From: Nannochloris sp. 'desiccata'
Taxonomy: Eukaryota > Chlorophyta > Trebouxiophyceae > Chlorellales > Chlorellaceae
Assembly (NCBI GenBank): GCA_019044685.2
Contig: JAGTXX020000003.1
Span: forward strand, 124,001 to 188,000
Reading direction: 5' to 3'
Length of the DNA stretch: 64,000 nucleotides
Shown piece by piece: positions 41,944 to 52,154 of the stretch. The position numbers were made by a program, and so were the translations under genes. The notes beneath the pieces were generated by a model that saw nothing but the letters and a program-made list of their open reading frames with translations, ran no database searches and had not been told where the DNA came from. Numbering within the stretch: the first letter of the stretch is position 1; each line of letters begins with the position of its first letter.

Positions 41944-43899
41944 TCAAGTTGCTGTGAGTGGCGCAGCGACAGTGTGCAGTGGAAGTCTCTTTCCTCCATT
42001 CAATTTGCGAGGTGCAGGTAAGCACATCTCCACGTCTGCATCGTTTTCAGTATCAGAAGCTACCCCATGAGCAGCAGCTGGAGCCGCATGCGTGGGCGCA
42101 ACAGCAACAGCGGCAACAGCAGCAGCCTGAACTGAAGGAGCGATAAGAGAAGGTGGGACTGCAGAAAAGGGACCAGCAGTCCATCCTCGAGGCTCTTCCA
42201 TAGCCAAAGGCGTCGGTGCGGCAACAGGGCCGCCGTGAGGAGGGCCAGCAGGTGTTTTATCAGGGTTGTTGGCTACGCCAAGCTTGACTGGAGCGATCGG
42301 AACAAAAAAGCCACGCTGCTTAGATTTAGTAGCAGTACCAGGCAGCATTTGAATACCTTTATCATTGCAAGAAGAAGGGGCATTGACAGCATTTGTATCC
42401 ATAGTCGCATTTTTATTGATACCCCTACTAAAAGCTTGCTGGTAGGCGTTCATGGCGTCCTGTGCTTTCTGCAACACAACCTCAGCGCCAGTTTTCATTT
42501 CAAGAGGCATAGAGCTGGCAGACATGTAGATTTTAGCTAAATGTAAGTAGCCTAAGCCGACTTCAGGGTGTGTAGCTCCATGGAGACGTTCCAATTTCTG
42601 AACCTCAAGCTCAGCGGCTTTTACAGCAGAGGCAGGAGAAAGGGTGACGGTATGAGGGGCAGCTGGGAGTGTCGTAGAAGCATGGCGCTCTTCAAAGACA
42701 CTAGCAACCATAGCAGCGTGGTGGCCTGCGTTCGTTGCCTCTTCATCAATTTGTTCTTCTTCGTCTAATTCCTCATGTTCTTCGGCATTGGTCTCTTCCT
42801 CAACCTTGGCTTCCATCTCTTCTTCTTGCTGGTTCATTGTCAACGCCTTCTCTTCCCCGCCAGCAACGTAATCAGCACCTTCTTCTTCTTGTGCTTGTTG
42901 TTCACAAGATGGTGACATCTCGTCTCTGTTAATTTCCTCTGCAGCACACAATAATTCCATCAACCGATCACCAGAATCTTGAGACGCACCAGGCTGCTGT
43001 TGCTGCTGCTGTTCCCCATCAAAGTACTGGCTATGGTGTGTTGTACCAGTACCATTGCCAGAATCCATAGCAGCGGCATGGTTATGATGCTGGCTCTGAA
43101 AATGAAGATGATGAGCGCTTGGAAGAGGGACGTGTGTATTCAGATGTGGTTGCTGTGCTGGTGTAATTTGAATTACTCCTTCATCTATCCATTCTCGGAG
43201 GCCAAAAAGACCTTCACGAGGACGAACAAATAAAGAATGACCTTCTTTACGCTTGATATCGGTGTAGAGAGCGCTTGCCATGGTGGCCTCTGGGGTTTTC
43301 CCGGTGCAGCGGACGAGGCCACGACGGAGAGCAAGCTTTGCGATTTCTCCAGTGGGCATTAAACGACATTCAGAGCGGAGGATTTCGACGGCAGCTTGTT
43401 TGAAGACACCGCCACCGCCGTAGCCAGTGGCGTGGGTGCTGTTGGGAGCACGAGGAGGGCGGGTTGCTGTGCGACGGGAAGGTCGGGTATTGGTCCTGAG
43501 ACCCTGAAGGTTATTTGCACCGCGTGCAGAGCGGGTGCGGGTGGAGCCATATGAACCTTCGCTTATATCGGAGAGATCCCCATCTTCAAGGTCATCAAAA
43601 TGAGCGTATCTTGTCTTCAGATCATCGTTGAGCAATGACTCTTCCAAGTGGCCTTTTCCGTCCATAAGAGCGACTGTACCGTCATTATAGACCTGCAGAA
43701 TAATTCGAATTTAAGATGAAAAGTCAGAAATGTGTTGTTGGCTAGATAGTAGCTTGGAGGTGGGCTAGATCGCTAAGCAGAGGGAGGGCTTCACCATGCT
43801 CACCTTTGGCTTTACTAATCGGCCAGAGCGGCTCTTTAGCTCTACCCCAGAGTCCGTACGAGACTCTGGGTCGACGTCGTCTGTGCGACGCTTCGGCAT
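41944..43899 (-). CDS. HARE-HTH domain protein with TPR-like C-terminal segment (two exons)
   Basis: Exon 1 is 43804-43899 (32 codons, from MPKRRTDD) and exon 2 is 41944-43692. The 111 nt intron is CCAAAG|GTGAGC ... TTCTGCAG|GTC, phase 0; 614 residues. The joint reads RLVKPK|VYNDGTVAL. Residues about 120-195 match the HARE-HTH domain (PF05066): VFKQAAVEILRSECRLMPTG, IAKLALRRGLV, LYTDIKRKEG, FGLREW. This winged-helix fold occurs in RNA polymerase delta, ASXL and HB1 proteins and is thought to bind DNA or chromatin. His/Gln- and Glu-rich linkers follow, then one or two kinesin-light-chain-like TPR helices (LERLHGATHPEVGLGYLHLA), then Pro/Ala-rich sequence. A nuclear chromatin role is likely; the partner is unknown. 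Confidence 0.85.
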
Positions 43900-45470
43900 G
43901 GATGGACTTTCACTGTAAGTTTAAACAATTTGAAACATGTCGTTGAGAAAATACAGTATAACGCGCGCTTTGGGGGGTCTCCATCCGCCCAATAGCTTCT
44001 CAAAGTTCTATGCAATCTGCAATTGGGTCAGCATGAGGCCTCACGAGACCTTAAATGTATGTTTCAATTTCAAAAAATTTAAAACCCCATGTCTCTTGCG
44101 TCCCCAGATCAAGTCCTTGCGTACCTTGAAGGGCGTCGAACCCGTTCACTTATTATAATATGTAATGGCAAGGTCCAGAGACCTTCGGGGCGTCGTTCTT
44201 GGTCCTAGGTGAGCAAGATCAATGCAATGTCTTTGTCCAACGAACCGTAAAAATGAATCAAAGGGGTGTAGAGGCGCTTTGTAATCTTTAGTTCTGCAGT
44301 AAGAAAATATTTTGAAGGACAAGCTTAGCTAGAGGGTCTAAATAAGAGTCTTTTTCAGGATCTTTGGAAAGGGCTGTGTCAGTAAGGTGGAGGGAAGCTG
44401 CCAAGTTGAGCCCTAAGTGACTGCTTAAGCCGCTCGATCATTTTCAAAAAAATAAGCAGTATACAAGGGCCGCTCCGAAATGATGGGTGAAACTTTCAGA
44501 TCATGCTTCAATGCCATGTGCATTGATCCGTGTTATCAGAAAGCGACGACAATGCTTCCCCGGTTGGCTCACAAATAGTATCTATCTCATTAACAAGCTG
44601 AAAGCACAAAGGGAGCGACTTGCCTCTAATTATTGGGTTACTATCAAGCGTTGACTTGCATGGAAGTTGCAATCGTGAACTCGTTGAACTTTATGCCCGC
44701 TATCAGCGCTAGCAAAGCAGTTAGCTGATGTATTATTTAACGCCATACAACCCTATTGTACCCGTCACCAACCCAGAGAAGGGTTTTCAAGCAAAACAAG
44801 AGCAGAGCGCAAGAACTGGGCAGAGCTGACCACCGATAGATAAATAAATGTTTGTTTGATTCATAGGAACTATTTGAAACATGTAAAATTGCTTTAACAA
44901 ACATGCATGTTGGGTTTAGTAGGCCACCAGGGCAAATGTGCCTCATTTTACGTACCTCTTCTCCATTGGCAAGGCCGTAGTCACCTACCTCCTTGACTCT
45001 TCTATTTTCGATAAGGTTTTATTATATTTTGATCTATGTACAAGTCATTACTATTGCTATTTACAATCATGAAAGATATACAAGGTAGGAAAAATTTTTT
45101 ATTAAAAGAGAAGATCTGTAGGGACGCTTGATTTTTTTTGCAAGCCACGATATTTCTAAATTTCCGAGAAAGTCCAACCCTTAAAACTCTTTTAGAGAAA
45201 AAAGGGAGGAATAGCATAGTAATCAATTATTCGCAACATGAGCCTTGAATGCAAACGTTTAATTCAGAAAAAGAAAAACTTGGATTTTTATTCCTGTTCA
45301 ATATCAATTGGTTTGCGGTGAGGAAGAAAGAAGGAGAGAAGACCAAAAAATATTCGATTGATGTTGTTATTATATTACTATTTATAAGCAAAGTTATTTC
45401 AACGACCTCACTGCGTTGTTGTCTGTGGGTTCGTACTAAAAATATCAATAGTAAAATTAATAGTTTAGCT
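43900..45470. other. 1.57 kb gene-free region
   Basis: Between the HARE-HTH start and the 3' end of the next minus-strand gene. No credible frame, tRNA or transposon was seen. An imperfect direct repeat is present: ACCTTGAAGGGCGTCG at 44123-44138 and ACCTTCGGGGCGTCG at 44181-44195. The right third (about 45000-45470) is AT-rich and presumably 3'UTR of the next gene. Confidence 0.5.
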
Positions 45471-46385
45471 TTATTTACTAGTTCCAAGGAGTGCTGTTAA
45501 TGACGAGGTGGGTTTCATTCTTTTTTTAATTTCGATGCCACCTGTTGGTGGTGCCGTCAATCCACTCTCTGCTGTTGAAGGTAATATACTCTCCTTCACA
45601 GCATCAATGATCTCACCAACAGGTGCAGCGAAACTTTGTACTTCAATAAACCCAGTAGAACGTAAGATGTTATTTCGGGCCATTAACTTGTCCCTTGCCA
45701 TTGAGGCCGTGGGAGACAGAGCTAAAGAGCCTGTGCCATGGAGATTTGCTTCTACTCCGTATTCTAAAAGATGCGGAGGGACAAATGTGGCAGCGCGGCC
45801 TTCTAAAGAAGGACGAGCTTTATCTGCAAGACCACGACGGTGCATCATTGGGATACGAATCGGCATCGAGGTGCCTAAATAACCACCTGCCGCTGCGGCC
45901 GCGGCAGTTGCGGCGTTGTGGTGATTAGAAAGATCATCTCCAGGGCCCGGGGTAAATGACCTAGGGGGTAGGTTTTTATACGAAAAGTGCGCTTTTGTAG
46001 GGGCAGAAGCGCCTAAAATCAAATCTCCTTCAGAGCCCATTGAAGGACGAAGACTTGCAGTCAGACCGCCAGTGCTCAGCCCCGAATTAAATCTTTTTAA
46101 CGATCCAACTTCACTAAGATTTCCTATAGAGGTCCCCATTTCTAACGTATGCTTAGGAATTATTTCTTCAGGGGCTGTAGGGGTAGGGACAGCACTGTCT
46201 GTGCTGCCAATGTCGTCAAAATCTAGAATGCCAGTTTCGTCATCTTCGCTAGAAGCAGCGTCGTCGATAGTGTCAACAACCAAAGATTTGGAGCTCTTTG
46301 AGAGGAGGATATCAATGTGTTCCTGCTCTTCGTCTTCTTCTATGCCGAAAAGTTCGCTTTCTTCCAGTTCTAAAGGGTCTGTCAT
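45471..46385 (-). CDS. Conserved unknown protein, acidic N-terminus
   Basis: 304 residues in one coding exon, mostly disordered. The N-terminus is acidic (LELEESELFGIEEDEEQEH), the middle Ser/Gly-rich with an Ala run. Constrained-looking segments are SMPIRIPMMHRRG, AATFVPPHLLEYG, MARDKLMARNNILRSTGFIE and KKRMKPTSSLTALLGTSK. The R-x-x-ILRSTGFIE motif resembles one I associate with Ser-rich plant proteins of unknown function; this recollection is weak. No membrane span or enzyme motif. Likely cytosolic or nuclear. Confidence 0.75.
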   Translation of the reverse strand: MTDPLELEESELFGIEEDEEQEHIDILLSKSSKSLVVDTIDDAASSEDDETGILDFDDIGSTDSAVPTPTAPEEIIPKHTLEMGTSIGNLSEVGSLKRFNSGLSTGGLTASLRPSMGSEGDLILGASAPTKAHFSYKNLPPRSFTPGPGDDLSNHHNAATAAAAAAGGYLGTSMPIRIPMMHRRGLADKARPSLEGRAATFVPPHLLEYGVEANLHGTGSLALSPTASMARDKLMARNNILRSTGFIEVQSFAAPVGEIIDAVKESILPSTAESGLTAPPTGGIEIKKRMKPTSSLTALLGTSK

Positions 46386-47127
46386 TGTTTGTTGCTAGGG
46401 TGTTTGACGAGCCAGCGGTGGGTGTAACCAAACGGAGTTGAGATTAATCAAAGTGGAAGAGCCGGAATTTGCTACCCAACTACTCGTAAATATCAAATGT
46501 AGACTACAAAGGGCCCGGAGAGTGTCCAAAAAGGCAAAAGGCGATCTCTGCATGGGGTTTGAGGAATAATGAGATGATAGGAGGTTGCGAGTATGGGCTG
46601 TTGCGAAATGTTCATAAAATATGAAGCAAAATTGAGAATGCGCCTTATTGGCAACAAATGCTAGCAAAGGAAGTGTTCAGCAGGACGCCTTGGGATAATC
46701 CTCCCACGAAAAAAATGTGTGAGGCTGACCTAAAGGCAAGAGCTCGTCTCGAGCGCAAATGAAAGTGTTACTGCACTATATACTCTATAAACACCAAGTG
46801 CTGCTTACCTCTGTTGGGTGCAAGCTACAAAGAGAGCGGCGATCTTCTCGTGTCGTCTTACTGCCGATTAAAAAAAAGCAAAACGGACTCTTGGCGATAA
46901 TCAACAAATAAACACCTTAAATTGTTTTATTAAACACTAAAATCGTAAAATGCACTGATATACAAGCGCCTCTTCTTACTGCTTTCATCTGTTTCTCACC
47001 TGGGCAGAAGCTGAGACCGATGACTTGGCGCCCACACTGTGGGCCACAGGGTGGCAGCCCAACCCTAAGCCCAACAGAAATAAAAACATTCCAACCGAAA
47101 CTCCCTATACGCCAATCCCTTCCTTCC
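46386..47127. other. Intergenic region between two minus-strand genes
   Basis: 742 bp holding the 3'UTR of the SYLF gene and the promoter of the unknown gene at 45471-46385. On the minus strand a good donor CAGAG|GTAAGCA at about 46808 could start a 5'UTR intron of that gene, but no clear acceptor was found. No RNA gene recognised. Confidence 0.4.
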
Positions 47128-48086
47128 CTATGCACTAGTTCCTGGTTCGGCCTGCTCCAAATAAAACTCCTTCATGGCATTGTCAAGCGCTTGATACAAG
47201 TCTAACATGCCTGCCGGAGGGTGAACACCGCCCTCCAAAATTGCAGCGGGGCTGGCTAGAGTGCCATAGGCTGCTTCATTTCTGGCTGTGTCTACAGTGT
47301 ATGCAACCCCATTTAATGAAACATCCACCAAAGCGCCCTGTGCAAGTGAGTACGTGAATTCTCTGTCCGACAATTCGGAGTGTGAGATATTCAAAGCGGT
47401 AGCAGGCAAGCTTGCGCCTGCTGCTGCGCCAGCAGCAGCTGTTACGTCAGTGTCTAGCTCAACCACACTCTTTTTGAATGATTTCACTGCCTCTGGGGTG
47501 TCTAAAACAACGATACTGTCAATCTCAGCATAGCCCAGGGTGAGGCCCACTCCTCCCGCATTGACTTTGATAAACAGAGGAGCACTCCAAGTCCATGGCA
47601 CTATTTGAGACGCATTAGGACGTTGCTGTTGTTGGTGTTGTTGCTCGGAGGAAGTTGCTGCGGAGGCTACTTTGTCTGAGGGGAGCTTGGCGATGACAAA
47701 ACCACGCCCGTGAGAGATAGAAACGCCCATACCTGCTTTAATAATGCTGGAAAAGGCCAATCCAGAGCAAAAATGAAGCTCTTCTTTAGGCATCCTGTCA
47801 CTGCCTCGGGGCAGGACATCTAGCGTCTCCTTCTTAGAAGAGGTTAGCTTCTGAACGAGCGTCGTCGCCCGCTTCACATCTTCTATAAGGTCGGGAACCT
47901 CATGGGCACTGCATAATCAAGATAAAAAAGCCCCATTAGGATAATTTAAGGGATCGGGAGAAAAAAAACAAGGGGAAATTCCCTTGGAATCAGCGTCCAA
48001 GGGAAGGGTTTGTGCCGCTCTTGCTCCTGATAAACAACTAGTAAAAGCAATCATGCAAGGGCTTACCCCAGTGTTTGAGCTGCCAT
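47128..48086 (-). CDS. SYLF (Ysc84/DUF500) domain lipid-binding protein (two exons)
   Basis: Exon 1 is 48067-48086 (20 nt) and exon 2 is 47128-47908. The 158 nt intron is CTGGG|GTAAGC ... TTATGCAG|T, phase 2; 266 residues starting MAAQTLG|AHEVPDLIEDVKRA. Matches the SYLF/Ysc84 actin-binding domain: MPKEELHFCSGLAFSSIIKA, GMGVSISHGRGFVIAKL, WSAPLFIKVNAGGVGLTLGY (compare SAP-x-F-x-x-x-GGxGxQxG) and SIVVLDTPEAVKSF. Family members (SH3YL1, yeast Ysc84, plant FYVE-SYLF proteins) bind phosphoinositides and act in endocytosis and membrane trafficking. No FYVE or SH3 domain is attached here; a short Gln-rich insert is present. Confidence 0.88.
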
Positions 48087-48291
48087 TGTTGTTGATATTT
48101 ACAAATTATTTGTAATTATAGAAGGGTAGAGGGATAATAAGACGTGCGGCGAAGCTTGACCCACTGGCAGTGACGAAGTTGAAAGTTGAGGCTGCCTCGT
48201 CAGAGGGCAACTAATATTTTCTCTAAAATCAATGATTAAAGACACCGCTGCTTAAATATTTATGTTCACATGAATTGAACGAGCCATCATT

Positions 48292-49661
48292 ATGTCAGAA
48301 AATGTTGCTGCGCCAGTGCCAGTATGCATAGACTTTGCTGAATTATGTGATCACAGCAGTGATCTAAGTCGAGCGATCGAAGAAGCATTTGGAGTAAATG
48401 GTCTCGGTCTGGTCACCATAAAGAATGTACCAAGCTACACTACTCTCCGACAAGATCTTCTACCTCTTGCAGCTCGTTTAGCTAAACTAACACAAGAACA
48501 AAAGACCGCTCTTGAAGACCCGCTCTCAAGTTACAATTTTGGCTGGTCACAGGGCAAAGAGAAGCTCGAAAATGGCTCACCGGATATAAATAAAGGGAGC
48601 TTTTACGCCAATCCTTTGATTGATAGGCCTACAGAGGACCCTCGGCTGCTAGAAGAACAGCCAGCCTATTGCCGCCCCAACATTTGGCCCACTGCACAAC
48701 TTCCTGAACTAGAAGGGGCGTTTAAAGCCTTGGGGAAAATTATATACGATGTTGGCATGCTTGTAACTGAGCATTGTAGCAAATATTTAGGTGGGAAAGG
48801 GATCTCTGTGGAACCACCGTTGCCAGAAATCCTCTTTCGATCAAACTGCCACAAGGTAAAGTAAAAACTTTTTTTTTTTTTTTTTTCACTCTGTTTCCCC
48901 CCGTCCAGGTGTACACCTCCATTTACAAGCTGGGGTATTAACTATCGAGTTTTCTATGTATTTATCATGTGTTTAGGGTCGTTTATTATGCTATCTCCCT
49001 CCTCACGAGGATAGCGATGCACCCTCTGTAAATTGTTCGGCTGCAGCAGCGGGGGCAGAGCCTGAATCACTAAAGAAACAACAGCAATGGTGTGGTTGGC
49101 ATACTGATCATGGCAGCATCACTGGTCTTGCATCTGCAATGTATACAGATGCAGAGGGGAATGAAGTAGCCTGTGGAGATCCTCACGCTGGTCTTTACGT
49201 TACAAATAGACTAGGTAGGAGAAAATTAGCATATCGATAGTCGTCTTTCTTTTTTATTGTTTTGAATTTGATTAAAGAGACGCGTTTGACGTCAGCGTTG
49301 ACCTCTGTTTATTTTTTTAATTCAATTAAATGCAGGGGACATGGTGCGTGTTGTTATCCCACCTGATCACATTGCGTTCCAGCTTGGAGAGGTCTTTCAA
49401 ATTCTATCAGGAGGCATTTTGCAAGCAACACCCCATTGTGTCATTGCTCCCCGGTCAGGGTCTAGTTTAGAGAAGACCCAACGAGAGACGCAGCAGATTT
49501 CTGTGCATAGGAATACATTTGCATTATTTATGCAGCCTCGATGGGATGGGGTACTGCATTGTCCTGATGCAATTGACCATGGCAAGGTAGGAGTAGATGT
49601 GTGGAAAGATGGAATGAGTTTTGGTGAATTTTCTAAAAAACGATTTGCTGATTACTATTAA
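48292..49661 (+). CDS. 2-oxoglutarate/Fe(II)-dependent oxygenase, isopenicillin-N-synthase-like (three exons)
   Basis: Exons 48292-48855, 48977-49214 and 49336-49661; introns of 121 nt each, GT-AG, phases 0 and 1; 375 residues. The N-terminal half carries the DIOX_N pattern (PVCIDFAEL, GLGLVTIKNVPSY, YNFGWSQGKE). The catalytic core has the metal ligands WHTDHG (HxD, encoded in exon 2), a distal HCV (TPHCVIAPR) after GEVFQILSGGILQATPH, and a FALFMQPRWD segment. Substrate unknown: the family covers hormone, flavonoid and alkaloid oxidations. Intron 1 contains an 18 nt T run (48869-48886). TGTAA lies at 49684-49688, 23 nt past the stop. Head to head with the SYLF gene across 205 bp. Confidence 0.92.
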
Positions 49662-50042
49662 ACTATGATACGTAGTAAATACATGTAAAGAGGTACACTG
49701 GTAGATTAGGTAATAGTAAACGTAGAAAATCTCTTCAACTGTTGGCTGTTTACAAACCAAAGTTGTTGTTTTGAACGGCGGAGAGGTAGGTGGTGAATCC
49801 CACTGAGATTGAATTCAGGTTGGGGAACAAGAGAAGGAATTCATGAAAAAACAGTGCAGTGGTACGCGTGATTGGAACCTAATTTCATCTGGTCTACTTA
49901 TTATACTTGATAGAAACTACTGGAATTGATACAGGTGAACTTCGCTTCAAGTAAATTCTCTAGATCACAAATAAAAACGCAAGATCAATCTCTCCTACTC
50001 TGACAACCACAGTCCCTTGGGCGTGTGTATCTCCATCATATA
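49662..50042. other. Intergenic region
   Basis: 381 bp: 3'UTR of the oxygenase with TGTAA at 49684, then the upstream region of the macrodomain gene. Nothing else recognised. Confidence 0.5.
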
Positions 50043-50720
50043 ATGCAGCCGCATATTTATAGGCTGACGCCTACCACTAAACTCTTCCTCCGCCGTGGAG
50101 ATATTACAACTTTTGCCGGTGATGGCGTGTCAGCCATCGTCAATGCCGCCAACGAAAGAATGCTCGGAGGTGGTGGCGTAGACGGGGCCATCCACCGCGC
50201 AGCTGGTCCTGAACTCTTAGACGCATGTAAAGCTGTCCGTGTTGGCTCTTCCGGGAAGCGATGTCCGACTGGCGAAGCTCGAATAACTCGGGGCAATTTT
50301 GGCGCCTTGAAAGTTAGCCATATAATTCACACTGTGGGACCAACGTACAGCGATGAGGGGACGTCTGGACCATTATTAAAAAGTGCATACAGGTCAAGTA
50401 TGGCGTTAGCAAACGAAAATAAGGTGTATTCCATTGCCTTTCCTGCTATTAGTTGTGGTGTCTACGGATATCCTTTAGCAACAGCTGCCAGGATAGCTCT
50501 AGAAACCGTCCGAGAGGAGGCTGGAGAGTATGTAAGAGAGGTTTATTTTTATTTATTCGGGGAGAAGGAAGTCAGGGCGTGGACAGAGGAAGCTGACGCA
50601 ACAATAGAAAAAGAAGAAGAAGAAGAAGAAGGAGAAGGAGAAGAAGGGGAGGCGGCATCGATACTGACTGAGAATGCGGCGGTAGAGGCGGAAAAGCGGC
50701 GGAGAGCTGCTAAGCCTTAG
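50043..50720 (+). CDS. Macrodomain protein (MacroD-type ADP-ribosyl hydrolase)
   Basis: 225 residues from the ATG at 50043 (the frame opens at a GTG at 50025). MacroD-type signature: [63 protein letters not shown] and [14 protein letters not shown]. The NAAN...[14 protein letters not shown] residues that bind ADP-ribose and position water are intact, so it likely removes O-acetyl-ADP-ribose or mono-ADP-ribose from proteins. The C-terminal 60 residues are a Glu-rich tail from a GAA/GAG repeat (about 50607-50650) followed by basic residues. The proximal region and fold length match the family. Confidence 0.93.
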   Translation: MQPHIYRLTPTTKLFLRRGDITTFAGDGVSAIVNAANERMLGGGGVDGAIHRAAGPELLDACKAVRVGSSGKRCPTGEARITRGNFGALKVSHIIHTVGPTYSDEGTSGPLLKSAYRSSMALANENKVYSIAFPAISCGVYGYPLATAARIALETVREEAGEYVREVYFYLFGEKEVRAWTEEADATIEKEEEEEEGEGEEGEAASILTENAAVEAEKRRRAAKP

Positions 50721-51002
50721 AAGAATGTTTACTTGAGCTTTGAAATAATGATGTTTACTTTATTCTATCGTAGAATGTCATCTGAGAATAGCACAATCCA
50801 TGGTTGGTACCATACCATAGACATTGGCTCAGCTTCCGACAACAGTCACTTCTTAGGGTAATCCGGGATTAGGCGAGATGTACCCGCGGCCCACCTCAAA
50901 ACAACAATTTTCACTTCTTAAACGCGTTTATAGAACCCAGTTCTACACTCTAAAACTGTTTGCTTTCGCTTTATCTTTAAGGTCTAACCACCGTCACTCA
51001 CC

Positions 51003-51458
51003 ATGGCTGCATCCAAATTCCTCGTTGCTCTCTTCCTCGCTCTTTGCATTTCTTCTGGAGTGATGGCTCAGAATCTTGACCCCGCAACCATTGCAGCCAT
51101 CACAGCAAACTGTGGAACTGCTTTGGGACCTCTCGTTCAGTACGGCCCTGCCTGCTACAAATTATCTGGGAAGCCCATGAGAAAGTGCCCTGCTTCATGT
51201 GTAAGATTGATCCAGTCTGTGCCCAGCGCTGAGTGCTCCTCTGCCATTTTCAACGCCTCTCCTGTTAAAAACCGTGCCAGAGTTTCCAAGGTATGTAGTC
51301 GAATAGTAATAAAACAGTGAACACATTTGCATCTGAAACCTTCAATACTGTCGTCCGCTTTTTTGCCCTTTAATTTAAAAGAGATGTTATTCATCTCTTC
51401 TATTCTTTTCCTACAGGCTTGCAAGAAGCAGCTCGCTGCTCTCGCTGCTCTGGGTTAA
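51003..51458 (+). CDS. Small secreted six-cysteine protein (two exons)
   Basis: Exons 51003-51290 and 51417-51458; the 126 nt intron is TCCAAG|GTATGT ... CCTACAG|GCT, phase 0; 109 residues. Signal peptide about 1-22 (FLVALFLALCISSGVMA). The mature part of about 87 residues has exactly six Cys (ANCGT, PACYK, KCPASC, AECSS, ACKK), is predicted mostly helical and ends AALAALG. The start context is CACCATGG. Codons are visibly C-biased (CTC, GCC, TTC), unlike most neighbours, suggesting high expression. No family recognised; size and six-Cys pattern are reminiscent of small secreted apoplastic proteins in general, without detectable identity. The sixth Cys comes only from the second exon. Confidence 0.8.
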
Positions 51459-52154
51459 GCGCATAAGACCGCTCATTTAAAGCCCTTTTTCAGCGTAAAA
51501 TAATCTCTTTTTCCCTCATTATTTTCTTGGAATAGTACCAGACGGTGTAGCGCTAATCGAATGCTAACTGACTATTATTACAACGTTGCAAGACCCTTTT
51601 TTAGAAATCAATTCAAGCCCCATTTTTAAAGATCAAGTCAAAGTACATTGAGTCCTTTGTGCGCTCCTTTTCAAGTAGATTTTCACCTTCTTTTTGTTTG
51701 CTTTTCTTTTCTGTGCTGTCCCGGTCAGCCCCCGCCCAACACTTGTCTTGAAAAATAATCAGAAGATTAATATTTAAATTCAAATTCAATCCTCGCATAA
51801 TTCGTATCAAATTATCAACGTCTTAATTTATTAAGGATTCTTTTTGGTTAATTGTATTTTTTTTCCCTAATGTAAACACCATTCAAGTTCGAACCTTTTT
51901 TCATTTAATCTCACAGACTGAGCTCCTCTAGGAGAGAAGCAACTTACTGAAGATTAACGCAGCAAGCTGCGTGGGTTTGTAAGGTATTCTTTATTCGACT
52001 GGATCTTTAATCCAAAACTCGCGCTAGTATAGGGGGGATAGTGGGCAAAGTAGAGCCTTTTTTACAACTCATCAAGCATCGTCGCCATCATGAAATAATC
52101 AACATTAATGGGGCCAAAAAGAAAACTTACTCAGCTTCAACGTATCTATCTCCA
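51459..52154. other. Convergent 3' region
   Basis: 696 bp between the secreted-protein gene (+) and the HAT/TPR gene (-). AT-rich with T runs. Minus-strand TGTAA (plus TTACA) at 52062-52066 could serve the HAT/TPR gene. No frame or RNA recognised. Confidence 0.5.

Noticed and set aside
44481..44545. C-box-like AAATGATGG as part of a snoRNA
   Set aside because: No matching D box (CTGA) at suitable spacing and no terminal stem.
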